From Kiritimatiellaceae bacterium (GTDB taxonomy: Bacteria; Verrucomicrobiota; Kiritimatiellia; Kiritimatiellales; Tichowtungiaceae): a DNA stretch of 64,000 nucleotides. The position numbers were made by a program, and so were the translations under genes. The DNA lies in the NCBI GenBank assembly GCA_013141415.1, contig JABFQY010000001.1, positions 496,001 through 560,000 of the forward strand, read 5' to 3'. The notes beneath the pieces were generated by a model. The model was given only the letters and a program-made list of their open reading frames with translations, searched no databases and had not been told where the DNA came from. Positions within the stretch are counted from its first letter, which is position 1, and each line of letters begins with the position of its first letter. Positions 22,293 through 30,327 of the stretch are shown piece after piece.

Positions 22293-23474
22293 TTATTCCA
22301 CGTTGATCCGCACATAATCTTCGGTGCAGTTACAGGTGTAAACCACGGTGCTTCCGCTGCCGAGATTCAAATTGATATTGATGGTGAACGCTTCTTTAGA
22401 AACGGCGGCGACCAGTTTTTCTTCCGGCGTTCCGGCGGCCATGCCGTTCCGCACGGCGGGCACGTCGTCGTAATCGATATCGACTTTGTTTTCCTGAACC
22501 TGCGCGTAGGAATAGCCGATGGCGTCCATAATCCGGCCCCAGTTCGGCCGTTTGCCAGCCCACGCGGTTTTGTTAAGCATGGAGTTGGCCACGGCCCGCG
22601 CGGCTTCTTCGGCCTCGCCGCCGGAAGCGGCGCCATTCACCCGTACCGTGATAACCCGCGTCGCGCCTTCGCCGTCTTTGACGATCATCATCGAGAGATC
22701 GAAAAGGACTTTTTCCAGCGCGTGGTAAAATGTTTTCCAGTGTTTGGAATCCTGCGTGAGGACGTCGTTGCCCGCCTGACCGTTGGCCAGACAGATGACG
22801 GTGTCGTTGGTGCTCCGGTCGCCGTCCACGGTGATCCGGTTGAAACTCATGTCGGCGGCGGCCCGCAGCGCGCATTGCAACGTATGTTTTTCAACCGCCG
22901 CGTCGGTCAGAATAAACGCAAGCATCGTGGCCATATTCGGCTCAATCATGCCGGAACCTTTGGCGAGGCCGGTGATCCGTGCCGGTTTCCCTCCGAGGTC
23001 AATTTCCACCGTAACTGTTTTGCTGACGAGGTCGGTGGTCATCATCGCTTCCGCAGCGTCCATACCGCCGTCCGGGGAAGCATCGTCAAACAGCAGTTCA
23101 ATGCCGCCGGCGATTTTATCCATCGGCAGCGGCTTGCCGATTGTTCCGGTCGAGCAGACGAAAATATTGAGCGACTGCACACCCAGTTTCCCGGCGGCGA
23201 GGGCGGCCATGGCTTCGGCGTCGGCCATACCTTGTGCACCGGTGCAGGCATTGGCGTTGCCGCTGTTCATCACAATCGCCCGAGCCCTATCATGCTCAAC
23301 AACCTTGAGATCCCACTTTACCGGCGCGGCCTTAACCTGATTGGTTGTAAAAACCGCTGCGCTGACCGCCGGAACATCCGAGACGATCAGGGCCATATCC
23401 TTTTTATGCTTTTTAATTCCGGCCTGAATTCCGGTCGCGGAAAATCCTTTTGGCAGGGGCAATGATTTTTTCAT
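22293..23474 (-). CDS. argJ: bifunctional ornithine acetyltransferase/N-acetylglutamate synthase
   Basis: 393 residues from the ATG at 23474, which has ribosome site ggag ten bases ahead; an upstream in-frame start would add 13 unconserved residues. The autocleavage motif ATML lies in MIEPNMATML, where Thr becomes the N-terminal nucleophile of the beta chain. Earlier motifs VVFTTNQ-like (AAVFTTNQVKAAPV) and NSGNANACTG are also typical. It transfers the acetyl group from acetylornithine to glutamate, so arginine synthesis is cyclic here. It is first in the argJ-PIN-antitoxin-argB run and follows the rpsI terminator, so it needs its own promoter; none was clear. Confidence 0.96.
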   Translation of the reverse strand: MKKSLPLPKGFSATGIQAGIKKHKKDMALIVSDVPAVSAAVFTTNQVKAAPVKWDLKVVEHDRARAIVMNSGNANACTGAQGMADAEAMAALAAGKLGVQSLNIFVCSTGTIGKPLPMDKIAGGIELLFDDASPDGGMDAAEAMMTTDLVSKTVTVEIDLGGKPARITGLAKGSGMIEPNMATMLAFILTDAAVEKHTLQCALRAAADMSFNRITVDGDRSTNDTVICLANGQAGNDVLTQDSKHWKTFYHALEKVLFDLSMMIVKDGEGATRVITVRVNGAASGGEAEEAARAVANSMLNKTAWAGKRPNWGRIMDAIGYSYAQVQENKVDIDYDDVPAVRNGMAAGTPEEKLVAAVSKEAFTININLNLGSGSTVVYTCNCTEDYVRINVE

Positions 23475-23524
23475 GTGTTCTAACTCCAGACGCAGGAGCC
23501 TACACTCCCGCACATGTTTTCGGA

Positions 23525-23562
23525 ATAAAAAAAGTCCCGGTCTCGTAAGAGCGCCGGGACTT
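23525..23562 (-). terminator. terminator after rpsI
   Basis: On the minus strand, stem aagtcccgg / ccgggactt (arms 23554-23562 and 23532-23540) is followed by a T-run. It ends the rplM-rpsI transcript before argJ. Confidence 0.85.
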
Positions 23563-23582
23563 CGCCGTAAGCCGCAAGTGGC

Positions 23583-23987
23583 TTAACGTTTCGAGAACTG
23601 GAAGCGTTTGCGAGCACCCGGCTGACCCGGTTTCTTACGCTCTTTCATACGCGCATCGCGGGTGAGGAAGCCGCCTTTTTTCAGGATCGGCTTCAGATCT
23701 TCTTCCGCTTTGATCAGGGCGCGGGATGTGCCGTGCGAGATGGCTCCGCACTGGCCGACTTTGCCGCCGCCGCTGACTTTGACGATCATGTCGTACTGAT
23801 CGACGCGTCCGGTGAGCACCAGCGGACGAACCACGGTGTCGAGCATGTCTTTGGTGTCAAAATAATCCTGAGCGGTTTTGCCGTTCACGGTGATAATGCC
23901 GGAGCCTTTAACGAGAATGACCCGCGCTACCGATGTTTTGCGCCGGCCTGTTGCGGCAATCTGATCAACTTTTTTCGCTGCTACCAC
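23583..23987 (-). CDS. rpsI: 30S ribosomal protein S9
   Basis: 134 residues. Typical sequence: TGRRKTSVARV near the start, GGGKVGQ, GAISHGTSRAL, and the basic C-terminal tail ending KRFQFSKR that contacts the P-site tRNA. It follows rplM with a 14-base gap, the conserved L13-S9 order. Confidence 0.98.
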   Translation of the reverse strand: MVAAKKVDQIAATGRRKTSVARVILVKGSGIITVNGKTAQDYFDTKDMLDTVVRPLVLTGRVDQYDMIVKVSGGGKVGQCGAISHGTSRALIKAEEDLKPILKKGGFLTRDARMKERKKPGQPGARKRFQFSKR

Positions 23988-24001
23988 GTTGTACTCCTTG
24001 C

Positions 24002-24436
24002 TTAGCCTTTAAATTCGAGTGTCTGAACCTTCTGCGCCGAATGCGGATGGTTCGGGCCGGTGTAAACTTTCAGGCGGGTGATCGTCTTGCGCATCAGCCG
24101 GTTGCCTGGAAGCATTCCTTCAACCGCCTGCATGATAATGCGCGTCGGATTCTTTTCGCGGATGGTTGCGGCAGTGCGTTCTTTCAGACCGCTCGGGAAT
24201 CCGCTGTAGTCCTGATAAATTTTGCCCTTTTCCTTATTGCCGGTCAGCTTCACCTTTTCGGCGTTGATGACGACTACAAAGGCCCCGGTGTCCACATGCG
24301 GAGTGTAAGTCGGTTTATTCCGGCCGCGCAGAAGATCTGCGATAAAAACAGCCAGACGTCCGGTGGACTTGTCTGCGGCATCCACCACGTACCAGTCCCG
24401 TTTGATATCATTTTCGTTTGCTACAAATGTCTTCAT
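24002..24436 (-). CDS. rplM: 50S ribosomal protein L13
   Basis: 144 residues from the ATG at 24436 (ribosome site ggaaag). A longer frame upstream is not used, because the conserved start is MKTFVANENDIKRDWYVVDA and the promoter lies within that extra stretch. Family landmarks include GRLAVFIADLLRGRNKPTYTPHVDTG and AVEGMLPGNRLMRK. It binds 23S rRNA early in assembly. First gene of the rplM-rpsI operon. Confidence 0.98.
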   Translation of the reverse strand: MKTFVANENDIKRDWYVVDAADKSTGRLAVFIADLLRGRNKPTYTPHVDTGAFVVVINAEKVKLTGNKEKGKIYQDYSGFPSGLKERTAATIREKNPTRIIMQAVEGMLPGNRLMRKTITRLKVYTGPNHPHSAQKVQTLEFKG

Positions 24437-24469
24437 TACAAATCTTTCCAGTTCAAATGCAAGGCGGGG

Positions 24470-24498
24470 AAAATATACGAGGGGGTACCCCGTGTCAA
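24470..24498 (-). promoter_or_regulatory. rplM-rpsI promoter
   Basis: On the minus strand, -35 TTGACA (24493-24498), 17-base spacer, -10 TATTTT (24470-24475), 34 bases before the rplM ATG. The spacer contains the perfect palindrome ggggtacccc (24482-24491), which could be an operator. Confidence 0.75.
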
Positions 24499-24534
24499 CA
24501 CCTCTGCCCAAAGTTTTACACAAAAAGATAGGAA

Positions 24535-24563
24535 TTGTTCTGAGCCAGCTGAAAGGCTATACC
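24535..24563 (+). promoter_or_regulatory. promoter of the SanA/YdcF-like gene
   Basis: -35 TTGTTC, 17-base spacer, -10 TATACC (24558-24563). The expected start of transcription falls at or within a base of the ATG at 24571, and there is no ribosome site, so the mRNA may be leaderless. Confidence 0.5.
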
Positions 24564-24570
24564 CATCCGT

Positions 24571-25221
24571 ATGAAACTTTTCCGCAAAAAAGAGGTCTGG
24601 ATACCCACCTGGCAGGGCTTGACCGTGCTTTTATTGCTGGTCGGCGGCCTCCTTTATGGCGCGGTGCGGCATCTCTATCCGTTTCTGGCGCAGAATCATC
24701 CGGTGCCAAATGCCGAGATGATTATCATCGAAGGCTGGCTGGCTGATGCCGAACTCAAGGAGGCCGCCAAAGCCATTCGGCCCGGCCAGATTGTTGTCAC
24801 CACCGGCGGGCCTGTTACTTTCGGGCAGAAAATCCTCAACTACGAAAATTACGCTGAGATGGCCGCCGCACGCCTTATTGCTCTGGGCATTCCTGCCGAA
24901 ACCATTATTACCATTCCGGCACCGGAAACCCTGCGCGACCGAACCTATGTTTCAGCTCAGGCCACGCGCCGCACGCTGGAAGATCTTGGGCTGTTTGGTA
25001 AATCCGCCAACCTCTACACCATCGGCGCGCATGCCCGCCGTTCCTATCTCATGTTCCGCTGTGTTTTTGGACAAAACTATCCTCTTGGTGTCATCGCGGT
25101 GGAACCGCCGTACTACGATCTTAAACACTGGTATCGTCACAGCGCCGGCTTCAAGCATGTTGTTACGGAGTTTATCTCCTGGTTCTACGCGAAACTTTTT
25201 CTGGTAACGCACCATGCCTGA
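24571..25221 (+). CDS. SanA/YdcF (DUF218)-like membrane protein
   Basis: 216 residues. One N-terminal membrane segment (about residues 16-36) is followed by a Rossmann-like domain with MIIIEGWLADAE, IVVTTGGPV, the RTYVSAQATRRTLEDLG segment and IGAHARRSYLMF, which are the positions conserved in the ElyC/SanA/YdcF family. SanA and ElyC act on envelope integrity and barrier function; the reaction is unresolved. Its end overlaps the GGDEF gene by 8 bases, so the two are translationally coupled. Confidence 0.75.
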   Translation: MKLFRKKEVWIPTWQGLTVLLLLVGGLLYGAVRHLYPFLAQNHPVPNAEMIIIEGWLADAELKEAAKAIRPGQIVVTTGGPVTFGQKILNYENYAEMAAARLIALGIPAETIITIPAPETLRDRTYVSAQATRRTLEDLGLFGKSANLYTIGAHARRSYLMFRCVFGQNYPLGVIAVEPPYYDLKHWYRHSAGFKHVVTEFISWFYAKLFLVTHHA

Positions 25222-25717
25222 CCGCCTCCAGCGCCGCCTCGCCGAAATCGGAGCCCCTTCCGATGTCTGTGAGCTTGCAGCTGAGCTGGCTGAGCTGGCC
25301 GTCCGCGATCCGCTTACCGGACTTTATAATCGCCGGTTCTTTGATGAAGCGCTCACGCGTAACATTGAAGCCGCCCGCCGGTATGGACGCGAATTAAGTC
25401 TGGTGCTTTTTGACCTCGATGGCTTTAAGCGGATCAACGACACCTGCGGTCATCAGGCCGGAGATGAGGTGCTGAAAAATTTCGCCCGGCTCTTGCAGGA
25501 AACCGCACGCAAAGCCGATATCGTCTGCCGCACTGGCGGCGATGAGTTTGCCGTTATTCTTCCGGAGACCGGATCAGTCAATATCGGAAACTTTTTGAAC
25601 CGGGTTTCCCAAGCCTTGGGAAAAATCAAAGCGACCGCCGGAGCGGCCGCTTTGCCGTCGGACGATCTTTTTGCCGACGCTGACGCGGCGTTACGTGCCG
25701 CCAAGCCGATGCGATAA
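25214..25717 (+). CDS. stand-alone GGDEF diguanylate cyclase
   Basis: 167 residues, essentially one GGDEF domain: DPLTGLYNRRFFDEAL (about residues 32-47), VLFDLDGFKRIND (metal and GTP site), the intact signature TGGDEF (about 112), and an I-site RKAD five residues before it. It should make cyclic-di-GMP and be feedback inhibited. It has no sensor, receiver or membrane part. The C-terminus is a little short for the family (about 20 residues missing from the usual last helix). It is coupled to the preceding SanA/YdcF-like gene. Confidence 0.88.
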   Translation: MPDRLQRRLAEIGAPSDVCELAAELAELAVRDPLTGLYNRRFFDEALTRNIEAARRYGRELSLVLFDLDGFKRINDTCGHQAGDEVLKNFARLLQETARKADIVCRTGGDEFAVILPETGSVNIGNFLNRVSQALGKIKATAGAAALPSDDLFADADAALRAAKPMR

Positions 25718-25730
25718 TCGTCAAAGACGA

Positions 25731-25889
25731 TTAAAAATCTTTGTCCCATATCCAGACGATTTTTGTGGAGGTGTTGGCTTTGCCGGCGGCATCAGCGCCT
25801 TTCAGTCCCGGCTCTTTGGTGAGGGTGCGGCTGACGCACGAACTGCAGAGTAGCAGCATTGAAATCAGGCAGAATAATTTTTTAATCAT
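25731..25889 (-). CDS. small lipoprotein (52 residues)
   Basis: A short frame downstream of serA: MIKKLFCLISMLLLCSSCVS followed by a 32-residue tail rich in Lys, Ala and Thr. The first 14 residues are a basic-then-hydrophobic signal sequence and the Cys at 18 (CSSC) is the likely lipid site, although -3 is Cys and not the usual Leu. A strong ribosome site (aaggag, 7 bases before the ATG) supports translation. It begins 13 bases after serA ends. No function can be assigned. Confidence 0.55.
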   Translation of the reverse strand: MIKKLFCLISMLLLCSSCVSRTLTKEPGLKGADAAGKANTSTKIVWIWDKDF

Positions 25890-25902
25890 ACGGACTCCTT
25901 AA

Positions 25903-27480
25903 TTAGAACGAAACCGTGCAGAAGCTGATGGCCTCAATCTTCCCGGCGACTTTAGCGAGAACCTTTTCAGGAACCGGCTGACTGACTTTCAAGATCGCGA
26001 TGGAACGCTCGCCGCTCTTGTCGTGCGGATTGCGGACATCGTCGATGTTGATGCCTTCTTTCGCCATGGCACCGGCGATTTCACTGAGCACGCCGGGGCG
26101 ATCCATGTAGGTGAAGAGGGCGATGTGTCCGCTCGGTTCGAAGTAAAGTTTGTCGAAGCCACCGATGCGCGAAATCATCATGACGCCTTCGGCCACCGTG
26201 CCGCGCACACTGATGCGGCGCAGATTGTCTTTATCAACGCTGGCCATCAGGTCGATGGTGATGGAGTTGCCGTAGCCCTTGGTTCCGTCGGCTTCGCGGA
26301 CGGAATATTCAATTCCCATGTCCTTAAGGAAAGCGATGGCCGCTTTCGGATCCATCGAGCGGTCGAACTCATCGCTGAGCGCGCAGACGACCGGAACCGC
26401 CAGCCATTTTCCGAAGCGCTGCAGGTCGCCGTAGAAGCTGGCTTCGATGCGGCTGAGCTTCGTGTCGCCGCCGATCATGGCGCGGGCCAGTGTAGTGATG
26501 GTGTAGGTCAGGTCGGCGTACGCTTCGTCGAGTCCTTCCGGAATATCGCGGTTGACGATGTACGAGGTGATGCCCTTGCTGTCGAAATCGATCAGCTGCT
26601 CCGCCGAACGCTGGGCCGCGTTGAAGTTGGCTTCTTTGGTGGACGCGCCGAGATGCGGTACCATGATGTCGGCGATATCAATAACGCTCTTCGGTCCTTC
26701 GGCATCCTTGGCGTAAACATCGTTCAGGAAGCGCAACGATTTTTCGGCCTTAATGGCGCGCAGATCGCCTTCGTTCACAACGCCGGAGCGGGCGCAGTTG
26801 ATGAGCGTGGCTCCTTTTTTCATGACGCCGAACAGTTCTTTATTGATCAGGCCTTTGGTGTGCTCGTTTTCCGGGATGTGGAGAGAAACATAGTCGCTCT
26901 GAGCAAAAAGGTCTTTCAGCGAAACCAGCTTCGCGCCGATCCGCGCGGCGGCTTCTTCAGAAAGAATCGGATCGAAGGCCAGAATTTTGCATTCGAAACC
27001 GCTGAGGCGTTTGGCAACCAGTTTTCCAATGGCACCGAGGCCGACGATTCCGACGGTTTTCCCGGTAACTTCGCGGCCCATGAATTTGGTTTTTTCCCAT
27101 TCACCGCGCCGGGTGGACGCGTCGGCGGCAATCAGGTGACGGGCGTCGGCCAGCATAAGGGCGACGACTTCTTCGGCGACGGCGTTGGCGTTGGCGCCGG
27201 GGGTGTTCATTACATCAACTTTTTTCTGCCGGGCGTGTTTGGTGTCGATCGTGTTGTAACCGGCGCCAGCGCGGATGACCACTTTCAGGGCGGGCAGGGC
27301 GTCGATGATTTCCGCAGTGACTTTTTCACTGCGGACGATCAGGGCGTATGTATCGGGATGCTGCGCGACGAGCGCGGACAATTCAGTCTGAGCTTCCTGC
27401 ACAACGGTATAATTTCCGTTGGCTTCGAGCAGTTCTTTGGCGATTGAATCGAGTTTGGTCGGGATCAGTACTTTTTTCAT
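25903..27480 (-). CDS. serA: D-3-phosphoglycerate dehydrogenase
   Basis: 525 residues from ATG 27480 (ribosome site ggag), the long SerA form. The N-terminal half is a D-2-hydroxyacid dehydrogenase: GAGYNTIDT, NAD-binding VGIVGLGAIGK, and HIPENEHTKGLINKE; then PHLGASTKEAN supplies the catalytic His. An intervening ASB domain (about residues 315-440) and a C-terminal ACT domain (about 450-525, ALFTYMDRPGVLSEI) are present, so serine feedback is possible. It makes 3-phosphohydroxypyruvate in serine synthesis. An upstream in-frame start would add 20 residues that are unlike the family. Confidence 0.96.
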   Translation of the reverse strand: MKKVLIPTKLDSIAKELLEANGNYTVVQEAQTELSALVAQHPDTYALIVRSEKVTAEIIDALPALKVVIRAGAGYNTIDTKHARQKKVDVMNTPGANANAVAEEVVALMLADARHLIAADASTRRGEWEKTKFMGREVTGKTVGIVGLGAIGKLVAKRLSGFECKILAFDPILSEEAAARIGAKLVSLKDLFAQSDYVSLHIPENEHTKGLINKELFGVMKKGATLINCARSGVVNEGDLRAIKAEKSLRFLNDVYAKDAEGPKSVIDIADIMVPHLGASTKEANFNAAQRSAEQLIDFDSKGITSYIVNRDIPEGLDEAYADLTYTITTLARAMIGGDTKLSRIEASFYGDLQRFGKWLAVPVVCALSDEFDRSMDPKAAIAFLKDMGIEYSVREADGTKGYGNSITIDLMASVDKDNLRRISVRGTVAEGVMMISRIGGFDKLYFEPSGHIALFTYMDRPGVLSEIAGAMAKEGINIDDVRNPHDKSGERSIAILKVSQPVPEKVLAKVAGKIEAISFCTVSF

Positions 27481-27511
27481 AGTTTTTCTCCGTAGGAAAG
27501 TGAGTGCCAAC

Positions 27512-27540
27512 AAGGTAATCGGCGGACTTAACCGAATCAA
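27512..27540 (-). promoter_or_regulatory. putative serA promoter
   Basis: On the minus strand, -35 TTGATT (27535-27540), 17-base spacer, -10 TACCTT (27512-27517), about 30 bases before the serA ATG. The -10 is weak. Confidence 0.4.
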
Positions 27541-27592
27541 GTGCAGACGGGTTTTATGATGCAGAAAATTAGCAAGCAGCTGGGGCGCATGA

Positions 27593-28682
27593 GGGGTCAG
27601 TCCTATAATTTAATGATTTTGGCGTTGACGGTTGCTGTGTGGACGGTAGCATGCGGATATGCCAAGAAAGCCGAGAATTGAATATGATGGGGCGACCTAC
27701 CATGTGATGTGCAGGGGTAACCGGCAGCAGACCGTGTTCCGGGACGCGCGGGATAACGAGATATTTCTGGACACACTGGGGGCGGCTTGTGTCCGTTGTG
27801 GATGGCGGGTTCATGCCTTTGTGTTAATGGGGAATCACTATCACCTGCTGGTAGAAACCCCTGAGGCGAATCTGGTGACGGGGATGCAGTGGTTGCAGGG
27901 AACGTACACGAAAAGGTTTAATGTCCGGCATAAGGAATGGGGCCATTTGTTCCAAGGGCGGTATAAGGCGTTGCCGGTGGATGGACGCGGAGATTATTTT
28001 TCGACAGTTGCCGCTTACATTCATCTGAATCCAGCCCGGATCAAGGGCTTTGACTTTGAGAAGGCAAAACTGGAGGAGCATGTCTGGAGCAGTTATCCCG
28101 GATATCTTCAGACTGGGAAACGTCCGGAGTGGCTTTGTGTGGAGCGCGTATTCGGAGGACTGGGTCTGAAAGATACGCCCAACGGACGGCGCAGCTACCG
28201 GGAAACGGTGGAGCGGCGGATTCTGGAGATGCGCAATAGTGCGAAGCCATGGCAGACAGATGAAAACTGGAGCCATATCCGTCGCGGCTGGTGCTTCGGA
28301 GATGATATGTTTCGAAAAGAAATCGTGGATCATCTGGGCGGGATGTTGAAAGTAACACGCAGGGAGTCGTTCAGTGGTACGGATGTCCGGCGGCATGATG
28401 AAGCTGAGGCGGAACGGCTGATTAGTCTGGGGATGAGGGTGCTGAGACTTACAGAGAAAAATCTGACGGAGCAGAAAAAAGGCAGTCCGGAAAAATATGC
28501 GCTGGCCTGGCTTGTCCGCAGGCGCACCGGCGTAAGGAACGACTGGATTAAAAACCGGCTTCAGATGGGAGCCGCCACCAATTTTTCGGCGTATCTTCGG
28601 CGGATTGAATTGGCAAAGAAAGGCGGGTGGGGATATGAGGAGTTCTGCGCGATTAAAAACATTAATTTATAGGACTGACCCC
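27593..28682 (+). mobile_element. RAYT unit with terminal inverted repeats
   Basis: A 23-base sequence at 27593-27615 starting ggggtcagtcctataa is repeated in inverted form at 28660-28682, with one mismatch in 23. The repeats bracket a single transposase gene, whose TAG stop lies inside the right repeat. After the right repeat comes a partial extra copy of the tip (tgacccctttt, 28688-28698). The boundaries therefore look like the ends of a mobile or formerly mobile unit of 1090 bases. Confidence 0.75.
27659..28672 (+). CDS. REP-associated tyrosine transposase (RAYT, Y1_Tnp)
   Basis: 337 residues. The N-terminal 150 residues are an IS200-like Y1 transposase domain: MPRKPRIEYDGATYHVMCRGN, the metal-binding HUH-type motif GNHYHLLVETPEAN, and the candidate catalytic Tyr in the YTKRFNVRHKEWGHLFQGRYK region. 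The C-terminal 130 residues contain a possible helix-turn-helix (about residues 265-300) as in longer RAYT branches. These enzymes cut single-stranded DNA at hairpins. It lies in inverted repeats and REP-like hairpins are scattered nearby. No frameshift or stop is seen, so it may be active. No clear ribosome site precedes the ATG. Confidence 0.88.
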   Translation: MPRKPRIEYDGATYHVMCRGNRQQTVFRDARDNEIFLDTLGAACVRCGWRVHAFVLMGNHYHLLVETPEANLVTGMQWLQGTYTKRFNVRHKEWGHLFQGRYKALPVDGRGDYFSTVAAYIHLNPARIKGFDFEKAKLEEHVWSSYPGYLQTGKRPEWLCVERVFGGLGLKDTPNGRRSYRETVERRILEMRNSAKPWQTDENWSHIRRGWCFGDDMFRKEIVDHLGGMLKVTRRESFSGTDVRRHDEAEAERLISLGMRVLRLTEKNLTEQKKGSPEKYALAWLVRRRTGVRNDWIKNRLQMGAATNFSAYLRRIELAKKGGWGYEEFCAIKNINL

Positions 28683-28824
28683 TTTTCTGACCCCTTTTCT
28701 AGCGCAACTCTCAGTTAAGGGCGCAGATTGACGTTAGAGGTGACTCGAGAAGAGACATACGGCGATTTGCGGATGCCGTTCAGGCTGATGGTTGTTGCGC
28801 AGATGAAATGTTAGGGAATTCCCA

Positions 28825-29817
28825 ATGAAAACATCCAAATGGTGCATGATGTCGGTCACATTGGTGGGCTTGATTGCCGTCGCGATAATGGCCGGCCAGA
28901 CTATCAGAAGATACAAAACGGCCGACGGGATCATTATCCACGATGCTTTTCACGGCCTGACCGGCAGACTGATTTATCTTAAAGGACGATTTCCAGAATT
29001 TGGCGTCCGACCCCCTGCAGAAGTGTGGTCGTATGATTTGGTGACAAAAGAAAAAGTAAAGTTGCTGGATGTCAAAGAAGCTGGCGAACTTTTTGTTTCA
29101 GCGGATGGAATATGGATCGGAATAATATTCGAGAACGGTGAAATTTTGGTGTCTTCGCCAGCCAAGGGATATACGCACACATTCAAATTTCCGCATATGT
29201 TTGCGTCAGACGAAATTGCTGCGGTCATCATCAATGGCCGGTTGTGTGTCAAATCAGGACCTCGTGGCGGCCAGCGTGTGGATATTATCGATTTGCAAAC
29301 TCAGCGGGCGATAAACGTTAGAGTTGCGGAGGCCGCAGAATCCATATATGTGGCTTCCAGAATGGCGGATACGAACCACCTGTTCGTAAGTCGTTTTAGT
29401 TTATCGAGCCGTGAAAGCGGGTTATATATGTGCGATCTGGACACTGGCGCGGCAACACGCACGGCGGGAGAAGACTCAGACTTCTTTGACTATTCATATG
29501 CCGGAGATTATGTCGGGTGGGATGAAGGTGCAGTAAAGGTATATAAGGTGCCCGAGGGTGCGGGAAAGTCAGTGGATCGCGAACACGGTCGCGAGGTGTG
29601 CCGGTTTTATGGGAGAGATGCGGGTCTTATTCTTCAACAGGTCTCCCCCTGTCTTCGTTATGCTCTTGTCGGCGGGAGTTTTATTACCGGCAACGGAATG
29701 GACAGCATTTATTATTTGTGCGATCTGAAAACCGGCCAGAAAAAGCGGTTCGTTGATGCCAAGCCATCAAAGGTCGAGCGCGGTGCATTCATCGGGGGAG
29801 TCCGTTGGGTGAAATAG
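28825..29817 (+). CDS. unknown membrane-anchored protein
   Basis: 330 residues. An N-terminal hydrophobic segment (about residues 10-27) anchors or exports the protein; the rest has short repeated strands such as EVWSYDLVTKEKV, GLYMCDLDTGAATR and IYYLCDLKTGQKKR, suggesting a beta-propeller-like fold (six- or seven-bladed). No enzyme motif is visible. The gene stands alone in an accessory region between a transposase and REP-like DNA. A weak ribosome site (aggga) precedes the ATG. Function unknown. Confidence 0.55.
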   Translation: MKTSKWCMMSVTLVGLIAVAIMAGQTIRRYKTADGIIIHDAFHGLTGRLIYLKGRFPEFGVRPPAEVWSYDLVTKEKVKLLDVKEAGELFVSADGIWIGIIFENGEILVSSPAKGYTHTFKFPHMFASDEIAAVIINGRLCVKSGPRGGQRVDIIDLQTQRAINVRVAEAAESIYVASRMADTNHLFVSRFSLSSRESGLYMCDLDTGAATRTAGEDSDFFDYSYAGDYVGWDEGAVKVYKVPEGAGKSVDREHGREVCRFYGRDAGLILQQVSPCLRYALVGGSFITGNGMDSIYYLCDLKTGQKKRFVDAKPSKVERGAFIGGVRWVK

Positions 29818-29827
29818 AGCCTGGTTT

Positions 29828-29863
29828 AAAAGGGGTCAGCCGAAAAAGAAAAGGGGTCAGCCG
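29828..29863 (+). repeat. tandem copies of the RAYT end sequence
   Basis: aaaaggggtcagccg occurs twice, 21 bases apart. Its ggggtcag core equals the tip of the inverted repeats flanking the transposase at 27593 and 28682, so these may be ends or remnants of related non-autonomous units. Confidence 0.65.
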
Positions 29864-29933
29864 ATGATTTTTAGAATCGAGGGGGAAGAGGCCTGAGGGC
29901 AGGGAAGGGAAAGGCAAATAGACTTTAGGCTTT

Positions 29934-30007
29934 AGGTGGAGCACGATCGCCGAGCGTGCTTACTTTCCGCCGCAGGAGAAAACGCGCCCGGCGGTCGCGT
30001 TCCACCT
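29934..30007. repeat. paired GTGG hairpin element (REP-like)
   Basis: Two 27-base units in inverted orientation (29934-29960 and 29981-30007) with a 20-base spacer. Written in the same sense, they differ at six positions, all transitions, and some are compensatory: the inner stem is tc/ga in one and cc/gg in the other, around the constant loop gcc. Each begins with aggtgg. Confidence 0.75.
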
Positions 30008-30327
30008 CCGGAGACGGGAAGAGGACAGGGACGGGGACCGTGAGAAGTGATGAACGCTGAAGAGAAGTGATGAGCGATAAACGCTAAATGATGAATGGAT
30101 GGATGGGCTGTAGACCTTAGGCTTCAGGCTTTGGGTGAGAAATGACAGATTTTCCACGACCAGCCGTTGCCAAAGGCTATGGCGGTCAAGAAAGAGCGCA
30201 GAGAGCGGAAAAAAGATTTTTTACAGAAGGTAACCACAAGGCCTTCGGCGTGGCAGGCAAAGGGTACGAAGGCGGAAGGCTTTGGGTGGATTGAGATCAA
30301 TGTGTATGAGTGAGACGGGAATATCTT

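Larger units (their letters stand above)
29818..30327. other. repeat-rich non-coding stretch
   Basis: About 510 bases with no convincing gene. It holds two copies of aaaaggggtcagccg (29828-29842, 29849-29863), a two-unit REP-like element (29934-30007), and several short imperfect repeats such as gactttaggctttagg and gaccttaggcttcagg (29920-30130). No promoter with clear boxes for dinD was found. Confidence 0.6.

Noticed and set aside
25716-25732. Hairpin aatcgtc / gacgatt after the GGDEF gene as a terminator
   Set aside because: The stem is only seven base pairs, mostly AT, and there is no T-tract in either direction.
26023-27447. Long open frame antisense to serA
   Set aside because: It is the complement of a well-supported dehydrogenase; composition is a shadow of the real gene and no ribosome site is present.
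28683-28824. Possible integron attC-like remnant (ttaagggcgcagattgacgttagag)
   Set aside because: The paired R'/R'' and L'/L'' boxes of an attC site could not be matched, and no integrase is near.
30200-30327. SOS box upstream of dinD
   Set aside because: No palindrome of CTGT-N8-ACAG or other LexA-like type was found in the 128 bases before the start.
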